From the NCBI GenBank assembly GCA_015056765.1, contig SVFQ01000003.1:90433-154432 (forward strand): a DNA stretch of 64,000 nt, read 5' to 3'. Below are positions 1 to 7,773 of the stretch, in pieces. The notes under the pieces were generated by a model. The model ran no database searches and was not told the DNA's origin. It saw only the letters and a list, made by a program, of their open reading frames with translations. Every line of letters starts with the position of its first letter. The first letter of the stretch is position 1. The DNA comes from Lachnospiraceae bacterium (GTDB lineage Bacteria; Bacillota; Clostridia; Lachnospirales; Lachnospiraceae). Both the position numbers and the translations under genes were made by a program.

Positions 1-1413
1 TGTAGAAAAGGTCTTGAGTATGGCGACTTTGCAGTGCTGTATCGTACCAATGCCCAGGCTCGACTTCTAGAAGAGCGATTCGTGGTAGCAGGTACTCCTT
101 ATGAAGTCGTAGGCGGTACCAACTTCTATGCGAGACGTGAAATCAAAGACGTACTTGCTTACTTAAAGACCATCGCCAACGGCGTGGATGATGTGGCAGT
201 AAAGCGTATCCTGAACGTACCAAAGCGTGGCATCGGTGCCACCAGTGTGACGAAAATTCAGGCCTATGCAGATGCCCATGGTATGAGCTTCTATGACGCA
301 TTATGCGTAGCAAAAGATATCCCGGATTTAAGCAGAGGGGCTTCTAAGGTAGAGCCTTTTGTGAATCTGATTCAGAGACAGAGAAGTATCCTGCCGCACT
401 ATACTTTACAGGAATTCGTAGAGAAACTCTTAGAAGATATCGGATACTACGAGTATTTGAAAGACTCCGACGATGAAGATGCAGAAGACCGTATCGAAAA
501 CGTGCAGGAACTTGTGAATAAAGTGGTAGCTTACGAAGAAAGCGCCAGCGAAGCCACAGAAGAAGGCGGCGAAGGCCCTACTCTTAGCGGCTTTTTGGAA
601 GAAGTAGCGTTGGTAGCAGATATCGATGCCATCAAAGAAGATGACAACCACGTACTCCTTATGACATTGCATGCTGCTAAAGGTTTGGAGTTCCCACATG
701 TATACTTAGCAGGTATGGAAGATGGTGTCTTCCCCAGCTATATGACTATCGTCAGCGATGACCCTACCGATGTAGAGGAAGAGCGACGTTTAGCATATGT
801 AGGTATCACCAGAGCAAAACAGGATTTGACTCTGACAGCAGCCAAATTCCGTATGATTCACGGTGAGACCCAGCAGAATGCGGTAAGCCGTTTCGTACAT
901 GAGATTCCGAGTCCTTTATTAGATGGCTTCGTACCCAAGACGAGACGCCGTAGCGACTATGATGACGACAATCTGGGCTTTGCCAGCGAGCCAAGTAACC
1001 GAGGATTTGGCGGAAGCGGATTTGGCGGCGAACGTTCCGGATTTGGAAGCAGCCAGAGCAGCAGTAATCTGCGTACTGTAAACTACCAGAGCGTAGATTA
1101 TAGTAAGGTCCAGCAGAGTCGTACCGCGTTTGGCTCTACTCCGGGACGAGCTATCCCTGATATGAGACCTGTAGGTATCAAGTCTCCAAGTAAGCCGGGA
1201 CTTGGCGGCATCGGCGGACTATCCAAGGGTGCTCCATCAGCCCCTGTTACCATCGATTACACAGTAGGAGACCGCGTATCACATATCAAGTTTGGCGAAG
1301 GCAAAGTACTGGCTATGGAAAAGGGCCCGAAGGACACCAAAGTCACAGTAGAATTCGATGGCGCAGGACAGCGTACCATGTATGCAGCCTTTGCAAAACT
1401 CAAGAAATTGTAA
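1..1413 (+). CDS. pcrA: UvrD/PcrA-type ATP-dependent DNA helicase, C-terminal part (5' end outside window)
   Basis: Frame open from base 1; SF1 helicase motifs (YRTNAQAR, VGGTNFYARREIKD, LMTLHAAKGLEFPHVYLAGMEDGVFP, EERRLAYVGITRAK); Gly/Ser-rich linker then Tudor-like tail (VGDRVSHIKFGEGKVL). Confidence 0.95.
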   Translation, partial: CRKGLEYGDFAVLYRTNAQARLLEERFVVAGTPYEVVGGTNFYARREIKDVLAYLKTIANGVDDVAVKRILNVPKRGIGATSVTKIQAYADAHGMSFYDALCVAKDIPDLSRGASKVEPFVNLIQRQRSILPHYTLQEFVEKLLEDIGYYEYLKDSDDEDAEDRIENVQELVNKVVAYEESASEATEEGGEGPTLSGFLEEVALVADIDAIKEDDNHVLLMTLHAAKGLEFPHVYLAGMEDGVFPSYMTIVSDDPTDVEEERRLAYVGITRAKQDLTLTAAKFRMIHGETQQNAVSRFVHEIPSPLLDGFVPKTRRRSDYDDDNLGFASEPSNRGFGGSGFGGERSGFGSSQSSSNLRTVNYQSVDYSKVQQSRTAFGSTPGRAIPDMRPVGIKSPSKPGLGGIGGLSKGAPSAPVTIDYTVGDRVSHIKFGEGKVLAMEKGPKDTKVTVEFDGAGQRTMYAAFAKLKKL

Positions 1414-1428
1414 GCCTTAAATCTTCAT

Positions 1429-1453
1429 AAACTCCTAGCCACGCTAGGAGTTT
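1429..1453 (+). terminator. hairpin downstream of pcrA
   Basis: AAACTCCTAGC-cac-GCTAGGAGTTT, 11-bp perfect stem, weak U-tract. Confidence 0.6.
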
Positions 1454-1495
1454 AGTTGTATAATGAACACATAATATGTACTGGGGAGGTGCAGT

Positions 1496-1771
1496 ATGGA
1501 CTACATTAAAGATTTAATCGAGAAAAACAAAAAAGAAGAGGAAGATAACAAAACTCTTATTTTTATTCTTTGTGCTGTACTATTGTTGGTACTTCTTGGT
1601 GGAGTTATCTATCTGATTTTCAAAAAACGCCAGGAGTGTGAGCTGAGTGCTTTCGATGAAGAATTGGAAGACGAAGAAGGCTACGAAGACGAGTTTGACG
1701 AGTCCGATCATCATTCCGTGTACATTGATTTACGCAAGGAAGAAGATAATACTAATTCAGAGGATGCCTAA
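1496..1771 (+). CDS. small single-TM membrane protein with acidic cytoplasmic tail
   Basis: SD GGGGAGG; one hydrophobic helix (LIFILCAVLLLVLLGGVIYLIF) then Asp/Glu-rich tail. Confidence 0.8.
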   Translation: MDYIKDLIEKNKKEEEDNKTLIFILCAVLLLVLLGGVIYLIFKKRQECELSAFDEELEDEEGYEDEFDESDHHSVYIDLRKEEDNTNSEDA

Positions 1772-1785
1772 GGCATCCTCTTTTC
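1759..1785 (+). terminator. Rho-independent terminator overlapping the end of the upstream CDS
   Basis: AGAGGATGCC-TAA-GGCATCCTCT followed by TTTTC; the TAA loop is the stop codon. Confidence 0.85.
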
Positions 1786-1884
1786 TTCTTCTGATCAACT
1801 GTAGATTGGTCGACAAATCCCGTAATTGGCCAACCAAAAGGAAACTTTGAATACTTTATAGAGTTTTTAGAACTCGTTCACAGT

Positions 1885-1913
1885 TTGTACATATTTCCGA
1901 TGTAGACTATCAA
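1885..1913 (+). promoter_or_regulatory. putative sigma-A promoter for the 48-aa small ORF
   Basis: TTGTAC - 17 nt - TATCAA. Confidence 0.35.
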
Positions 1914-1948
1914 ACGTTGAGTTTTTAAGAAAGGAAATATGAATTAGT

Positions 1949-2095
1949 ATGAATACTGGTTTTGGTGCAGCAGCTGATTTCATGGCTAAAGTGAATCAGC
2001 AGTGTGAAGAGCTGTTTTCTTCCGAAGACGGCAAAGTGATTAAGAAAACCCCTGCAAACGTAGAAAAAGAACCTAAAAAGTTGCAGGAGCGGTAA
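1949..2095 (+). CDS. 48-aa small protein (not in supplied ORF track)
   Basis: ATG...TAA encoding MNTGFGAAADFMAKVNQQCEELFSSEDGKVIKKTPANVEKEPKKLQER; AAGGAAA upstream; flanked by its own promoter-like and terminator sequences. Confidence 0.5.
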   Translation: MNTGFGAAADFMAKVNQQCEELFSSEDGKVIKKTPANVEKEPKKLQER

Positions 2096-2198
2096 CATGC
2101 TAAAAGGGGATATACTTGATTTTTGGCTAGAGACATGTTAAAGTTTCAATTGACTAATTGTCCACGGAGCTTTCGTGGTAAACCAAAAATGAGAAATA

Positions 2199-2229
2199 AT
2201 GAGGATACGTTAGGTATCCTCATTTTTTT
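2199..2229 (+). terminator. Rho-independent terminator
   Basis: ATGAGGATAC-gttag-GTATCCTCAT followed by TTTTTT. Confidence 0.9.
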
Positions 2230-2272
2230 GCTTATAGCACCCGTATTTCTTGGTGCTAAACCGGAGTAGTAG

Positions 2273-3655
2273 ATGAAAAAAGGCGAAATCGTAGAGGGTA
2301 TCATCACGCAGGTGGACTTCCCGAATAAGGGGAGGATGACAGTAGAAGATGCTGAAGTGATGGTAAAGAATGGCTTGCCGGGACAGAAGGTGCAGGCTAG
2401 ATTAAAGAAGAAAAGATCCGGGAAATGGGAGGCAGACCTTTTAGAAGTCCTGGAGAAGTCTCCTGATGAGATAGAGAGTCCATGTCCACACTTTGGTACG
2501 TGCGGCGGATGCGCGTATCTATCTCTTCCCTATGAGAAAAGTATTGAACTGAAAAGACAGCAGGTACAGCGCCTCTTAGAAAAGCCACTGGCGAGACAGA
2601 CGAAACCTTGGGTATTAGAAGGTATCAAGGAAAGCCCAGCAAGATACGGCTATCGTAATAAGATGGAGCTGACCTTTGGAGATGAAGTAAAGGGCGGAGA
2701 GCTTTCACTGGGGATGCATAAGAAGGGAAGCTTTTATGATATCGTGAATGTACCACAGTGTCAGATTATGGATGCTGACTATCGTGCCATCGTGACCTAT
2801 ACCAGAGAGTACTTCTTAAAGGCAGGCATTCCTTTCTATCATAAGATGTCCAAGGAAGGCTACTTAAGACATCTGATGGTGCGTAAGGCTATGGCTACCG
2901 GCGAAATCCTGATTGCCCTGGTGACTACTACCCAGATGGACCTTGACTTGACAGAGTATGTGGAGGGACTGAAGGCATTGCCATTAGAGGGCACCATCGC
3001 CGGTATCCTGCATACCTTAAATGACACTTTGGCAGACACCATTCAAAGTGATGAAACCAGAGTATTATATGGCAGAGATTTCTTTGAAGAGAAGCTGCTG
3101 GGCCTGACTTTCCAGGTGACAGAGTTTTCCTTCTTCCAGACCAATTCTCATAGCGCGGAAGTGCTGTATGATACAGCCAGAGAGTTCATCGGCTCTATCG
3201 ATGTGGAGAATCCTGTCATCTATGACTTATACAGCGGAACCGGCACCATCGCACAGCTGATGGCTCCTGTAGCAGGCAAAGTCATCGGTGTGGAAATCGT
3301 GGAAGAGGCAGTAGAAGCAGCCAAAGAAAATGCCAAGAAGAATGGTTTATCTAACTGTGAATTCATCGCAGGCGATGTACTGAAAGTGATCGATGATATC
3401 GAAGAAAAGCCGGACTTTATCATATTAGATCCGCCGAGAGATGGGGTGCATCCAAAGGCACTGCAGAAGATTTTATCCTATGACCTGCCAAGACTTCTCT
3501 ATATTTCCTGCAAGCCTACCAGCTTGGCTAGAGACTTAGAAGCCTTCTTAGATCATGGATACTATATGGAAAAAGCAATTTGCGTGGATCAGTTCCCTTG
3601 GACCACGGGGGTAGAGACCATCGCACTTTTGGTAAAAGAAGAAAAGGCAAATTAA
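2273..3655 (+). CDS. rlmD: 23S rRNA (uracil-5-)-methyltransferase, RumA/RlmD family
   Basis: N-terminal TRAM-like region, CPHFGTCGGCAYLSL Fe-S type cysteines, DLYSGTGTIAQLMA SAM motif, LDPPRDGVHPKAL and YISCKPTSLARDL. Confidence 0.92.
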   Translation: MKKGEIVEGIITQVDFPNKGRMTVEDAEVMVKNGLPGQKVQARLKKKRSGKWEADLLEVLEKSPDEIESPCPHFGTCGGCAYLSLPYEKSIELKRQQVQRLLEKPLARQTKPWVLEGIKESPARYGYRNKMELTFGDEVKGGELSLGMHKKGSFYDIVNVPQCQIMDADYRAIVTYTREYFLKAGIPFYHKMSKEGYLRHLMVRKAMATGEILIALVTTTQMDLDLTEYVEGLKALPLEGTIAGILHTLNDTLADTIQSDETRVLYGRDFFEEKLLGLTFQVTEFSFFQTNSHSAEVLYDTAREFIGSIDVENPVIYDLYSGTGTIAQLMAPVAGKVIGVEIVEEAVEAAKENAKKNGLSNCEFIAGDVLKVIDDIEEKPDFIILDPPRDGVHPKALQKILSYDLPRLLYISCKPTSLARDLEAFLDHGYYMEKAICVDQFPWTTGVETIALLVKEEKAN

Positions 3656-3674
3656 AGAAAGAGAGAGCGTACTT

Positions 3675-4943
3675 ATGAAAATTGCAGCAATTATTATCTT
3701 TATATTGATGTATGTCTTGATGATTCTGCTTCCCAAGCATCGTTATCTGGTGGCTTTGGGGACAGCACTTGTGTACATCATCGGTGGCATCCTGCCATTT
3801 GGCCAGGTATGGGGTGTCATAGACTGGAACGTCCTTTTGATGCTGTGGGGTACCATGATGCTTGTGGACTACTTCATTGCTTCCAAGATGCCGGCGAGAG
3901 TAGCAGACTGGCTTTTGAAGATTTCTAAAAATGTCATGTGGGTTACCATCGCCATGTCCTTATTCTCCGGACTGATTTCTGCGTTTATCGATAACGTGGC
4001 TACAGTTCTGATGGTGGCACCTGTTGGTCTTGCAGTATGTAAGAAGTTGAAAATCAATCCGGTACCCATGATTATTAGTATCGCAGTATCTTCTAATCTA
4101 CAGGGTGCAGCTACTTTAGTAGGTGATACGACTTCCATTATGCTGGCAGCTGCAGCGAAGATGGACTTCAATGATTTCTTCTGGATGAATGGAAAACCGG
4201 GTATCTTCTTTGCAGTAGAGCTGGGTGCTTTGGCAACCGTATTTATCATGCTGATTCTATTCCGCAAGGATACCCAAAAGGTAGACAGTGATCAGCTGAC
4301 AGAAGTAACAGATTATGTACCTACCATCATGATGCTGGCACATATCGTATTCCTGATCATCGCATCCTTTATTCCAAATAAGCCGGAAATCACCAACGGT
4401 GTGATCTGCGTGGTATGTGGTATTATTAATATTGTATGGGAATACCTCAAACACAAAGATAAAGAAGAGCTGATTAGCTGCCTGAAGAATATGGATTATC
4501 AGACCATGGCGTTACTGCTTGGCCTTTTCATGGTCATCGGTGGTATCACGGAGATTGGTTTGATTGATGATTTGGCAAATGGAATCGCCAGCATCGGTAC
4601 AGGCAATATCTTCTTGCTTTATACCATTATCGTATGGGGATCTGTATTGATTTCTGCATTTATCGATAATATTCCATATGTAGCTACCATGCTGCCGGTA
4701 CTTGGCGGTGTAGCATCTGTTATGGGTGGTGATCCGAACCTTTTATACTTCGGTCTTTTGATCGGTGCTACCTTGGGCGGTAATATCACTCCAATCGGCG
4801 CTTCTGCCAATATCGCAGGCGTTGGTATGCTTCGTAAAGAGGGTTATGAGGTTCGATTTAGAGACTTTATGCGTATCGGTGTGCCTTTTACACTGACAGC
4901 TGTACTAGTTGGTTACCTCTTCATTTGGTTTGTGTGGAAATAG
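3675..4943 (+). CDS. ArsB/NhaD/SLC13-type ion permease
   Basis: 422 aa, many TM helices; repeated ...FSGLISAFIDNVATVLMVAP... / ...VLISAFIDNIPYVATMLP... motif and TLGGNITPIGASANI. Confidence 0.8.
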   Translation: MKIAAIIIFILMYVLMILLPKHRYLVALGTALVYIIGGILPFGQVWGVIDWNVLLMLWGTMMLVDYFIASKMPARVADWLLKISKNVMWVTIAMSLFSGLISAFIDNVATVLMVAPVGLAVCKKLKINPVPMIISIAVSSNLQGAATLVGDTTSIMLAAAAKMDFNDFFWMNGKPGIFFAVELGALATVFIMLILFRKDTQKVDSDQLTEVTDYVPTIMMLAHIVFLIIASFIPNKPEITNGVICVVCGIINIVWEYLKHKDKEELISCLKNMDYQTMALLLGLFMVIGGITEIGLIDDLANGIASIGTGNIFLLYTIIVWGSVLISAFIDNIPYVATMLPVLGGVASVMGGDPNLLYFGLLIGATLGGNITPIGASANIAGVGMLRKEGYEVRFRDFMRIGVPFTLTAVLVGYLFIWFVWK

Positions 4944-4961
4944 AATTAGAAAGAGAAAGAA

Positions 4962-5720
4962 ATGAATAAGAATCAAAGACAGAGAAAGCCATGGGTGATT
5001 CCTCTTCATATTGCGGTAGGAATCCTGGGGGTGCTGGCTGTTTTTGCATGTGTATTTAAATTTTATGCGCTGCATTATTATCATGCAGATGAAAAGACAA
5101 TCGCTGCCATAGAGCAATCAGGCAACGCGATTGAAACAAAAATTGATAAAGATACCTATCTGTTTTATCCTGCTAGTGGACAGGTGAAATGCGGTATCAT
5201 ATTTTATCCCGGTGGAAGGGTAGAGTATTCTGCCTATAGGGGGCTGATGTATCGCCTGGCTGAGGAAGGCTTTGTATGTGTCCTTCCCAGAATGCCGGAG
5301 AATCTGGCTATCCTTAGTGAGTCGGCAGCAGAGGCTATACCGGAGAAAGTACCACAGATCAAAGAGTGGTATTTGGCAGGGCATTCCCTTGGCGGAGTGG
5401 CGGCCAGCAAATACATTGGAGAACACGCAGACGAGTTTGCTGGTATGATTTTCTGTGCCAGCTATACTTTGACAGATTTAAGCGAATCCGGACTAAGGGT
5501 TCTTAGCATCTATGGTACCGAGGATAAGGTTTTGAATCGGGAAAAGTACGCAGAGTGTATGAGTAATCTTCCGGATGAAACAGAAACCTTCTTGATTGAA
5601 GGCGGTTGCCATTCTTATTTTGGATGCTATGGCATGCAAGAAGGGGATGGAAATCCTACTATCACGAACGAAGAACAAATCAATCTGGTGGCAGAAGAAA
5701 TCGCCAGATGGATTCCATAA
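4962..5720 (+). CDS. alpha/beta hydrolase
   Basis: N-terminal TM helix; GHSLGG nucleophile elbow; late Asp (YGTEDKVL) and His (GGCHSYFG). Confidence 0.85.
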   Translation: MNKNQRQRKPWVIPLHIAVGILGVLAVFACVFKFYALHYYHADEKTIAAIEQSGNAIETKIDKDTYLFYPASGQVKCGIIFYPGGRVEYSAYRGLMYRLAEEGFVCVLPRMPENLAILSESAAEAIPEKVPQIKEWYLAGHSLGGVAASKYIGEHADEFAGMIFCASYTLTDLSESGLRVLSIYGTEDKVLNREKYAECMSNLPDETETFLIEGGCHSYFGCYGMQEGDGNPTITNEEQINLVAEEIARWIP

Positions 5721-5729
5721 GACAAAGAC

Positions 5730-5765
5730 AAAAGCACCGATAGGCATTGCCTGTTCGGTGCTTTT
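5730..5765 (+). terminator. bidirectional terminator between convergent genes
   Basis: AAAAGCACCGA ... TCGGTGCTTTT with nested AGGC-att-GCCT; symmetric A/T tracts. Confidence 0.85.
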
Positions 5766-5785
5766 GCTATGAGGAGATATAAAAA

Positions 5786-6082
5786 TTAAAAAACGGTAAG
5801 ATTCTTAAGTGGAGCGGCGCGTCTAATCTCGCCTCTTCTGACGCGGAGCACATCTCCGCCTACCAGTTCAATCATTTGCTGGCCCTGGCTGATCTTTTCC
5901 CAGATGGCCTGCTCTAGTTTGCGATAGTCTTCTTCATCCAAGGGAATGATGTAATCATGATGCGTGTGCTCTGTAGAGATAATGGCAGAACGGTTTACTT
6001 TATCATAGCGAAAGCCGTGAAAAGAACATATCTCTGGCAATACGAAGTCGTAGGTGTCTAAACACTGCATTTTGATAAACAT
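5786..6082 (-). CDS. hypothetical protein, about 98 aa
   Basis: Start chosen at MFIKMQCL because GGGAGG lies just upstream of that ATG on the minus strand; the annotated ORF start at 6121 has no SD. Confidence 0.65.
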   Translation of the reverse strand: MFIKMQCLDTYDFVLPEICSFHGFRYDKVNRSAIISTEHTHHDYIIPLDEEDYRKLEQAIWEKISQGQQMIELVGGDVLRVRRGEIRRAAPLKNLTVF

Positions 6083-6189
6083 AATCAGCCTCCCTTGCAT
6101 ATAGTCTAACTCTTTACCCATATTATACTGCTGGTGTCAGAAAATAGCACGTAAAATTCGCAATAGTAGTCAAAAATTAAAGAAAATGA

Positions 6190-6195
6190 TAAAAT
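6190..6195 (+). promoter_or_regulatory. -10 element of a putative leaderless promoter
   Basis: TAGTCA - 17 nt - TAAAAT ending 6 nt before the ATG at 6202; no SD. Confidence 0.5.
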
Positions 6196-6201
6196 GAGTC
6201 T

Positions 6202-7746
6202 ATGAAACTGGAGCAGTATAGTCGCGACGAATTAGATAGAATACTGCGAATCTTGCAACACGCTTTTTCGCAAGTTTATCTGATAGACCCGGATAGGGAA
6301 GAGATTTTACAACTGGGAGATGACGGAATGATTCTACCTACAGGGTCTTATTTACGTGAGGTGGAAGCCTTCGATATGAATCATTGTGAGTCCATCCCGG
6401 TGCGACTTAGTATCGAAAACGGAGAGCAGTATTCAGCACTTTTATGCTACAGCTCCTTACTGAATCAGGAAGCAGCCGGAGAGGAAGCAGAGTATTTCCT
6501 CTATCATGACACGCTGACAGGTCTTTTGAATCAGGAGGGGGTATGCCGCAGAATCAGGGAAGCCCTGGAGCAAAATCCGGACAGACCTTTGGTGTTGGTG
6601 GCTGCCAATCTTTGGAACTACCGGATTTTGACTGATTTATTTGGCAGAGCCAAAGGGACAGAAGTGATTCAAAAAATTGCGGACCTTTTAAGAGAACAAT
6701 GCGGAGAGGGCACCATATACGGCAGAATTCGAGATGATCATTTTGTGGTATGTATGCCTGCAGAGCGTTTCAGTGAAGAAGTGCTGGAAGGCGCTGCTCG
6801 TCAGATCAGGGCTATTCCCATCAGTTCCTCTTATCAGCTTTATATGCATATGGGGGTCTATGTGGTGTCCGATGTCCATATGCCGGTACAGCACATGATC
6901 GATCGAGCTACTTTTGCTATCCATAATATACACAAAGAAGACGATCACTTTATCGCGTATTTCACGGATTCCATGCAGGAAAAGCTGCAGTTGGAAGAGC
7001 AGATACTAGATGAATTTAAGCAGAATCTGGAAGAAGGACGTTTCCAGATTTATTTACAGGCCAGGGTGAATAACAATGCCAGAATAGAGGGAGCAGAAGT
7101 GCTGGTGCGCTGGGTATTACCGGATGGCACCATAAAGGAGCCGGCGGAGTTTTTGGGAATCCTGGAGAAGACAGATTTTATTACCCACATGGATTACTAT
7201 GTATGGGAACAAAGCGTGAAGCTTTTGCATAAGTGGGACGGTAGCAGATTTGGCCATTTGTTTTTGTCTATCAATGTTTCACCAAGGGATTTCTACTATA
7301 TCGACGTAGAACAGGTGCTGACGGAACTTTTGGAGAAGCATCAGGTGCCCAAGGAGAGACTTCGCATTGAGGTGACAGTAAATGCTTTGGCTACGGATTT
7401 AAGTAGACAGATGTTTTATATCAATCGTCTAAAGGCAGCGGGGTTTACCGTTGAGATAGACGATTTTACAAAGAATATGTCTGCTGTGGGGGTGCTGATG
7501 GACACCAAAGCAGACACGTTAAAATTCAACTTAAGATATTTCAGAGATGCCATGGATAATTCACGAAGCAGACAGATGACCTTATCTTTTATCGAAATGT
7601 CGAAAAAACTGGGTATGAAAGTGGCAATCGAAGGAATCGAGACAGAAAAGCAGTTTGAAGAAGCAAAACTGTTAGGCTCCGACACTCTGCAGGGATACTA
7701 TTTTTCAAAGCCTATTCCGGTAGAGCAATTTGAGGCGAATTTATAA
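6202..7746 (+). CDS. GGDEF-EAL domain protein, degenerate GGDEF and partly degenerate EAL
   Basis: DTLTGLLN linker; GGDEF replaced by RIRDDHFVV; EAL region EVLVRW, SINVSPRDF, EIDDFT, TLKFNL, AIEGIETEKQ, LQGYYFSKP. Confidence 0.9.
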   Translation: MKLEQYSRDELDRILRILQHAFSQVYLIDPDREEILQLGDDGMILPTGSYLREVEAFDMNHCESIPVRLSIENGEQYSALLCYSSLLNQEAAGEEAEYFLYHDTLTGLLNQEGVCRRIREALEQNPDRPLVLVAANLWNYRILTDLFGRAKGTEVIQKIADLLREQCGEGTIYGRIRDDHFVVCMPAERFSEEVLEGAARQIRAIPISSSYQLYMHMGVYVVSDVHMPVQHMIDRATFAIHNIHKEDDHFIAYFTDSMQEKLQLEEQILDEFKQNLEEGRFQIYLQARVNNNARIEGAEVLVRWVLPDGTIKEPAEFLGILEKTDFITHMDYYVWEQSVKLLHKWDGSRFGHLFLSINVSPRDFYYIDVEQVLTELLEKHQVPKERLRIEVTVNALATDLSRQMFYINRLKAAGFTVEIDDFTKNMSAVGVLMDTKADTLKFNLRYFRDAMDNSRSRQMTLSFIEMSKKLGMKVAIEGIETEKQFEEAKLLGSDTLQGYYFSKPIPVEQFEANL

Positions 7747-7773
7747 ATCGGGGAAGAACTATAGGGGAATACC

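Noticed and set aside
430-994. Minus-strand ORFs under pcrA
   Set aside because: Antisense to conserved helicase motifs; no coding evidence.
1647-1850. 67-aa ORF overlapping the small membrane protein
   Set aside because: Out-of-frame overlap running through the terminator hairpin; no independent support.
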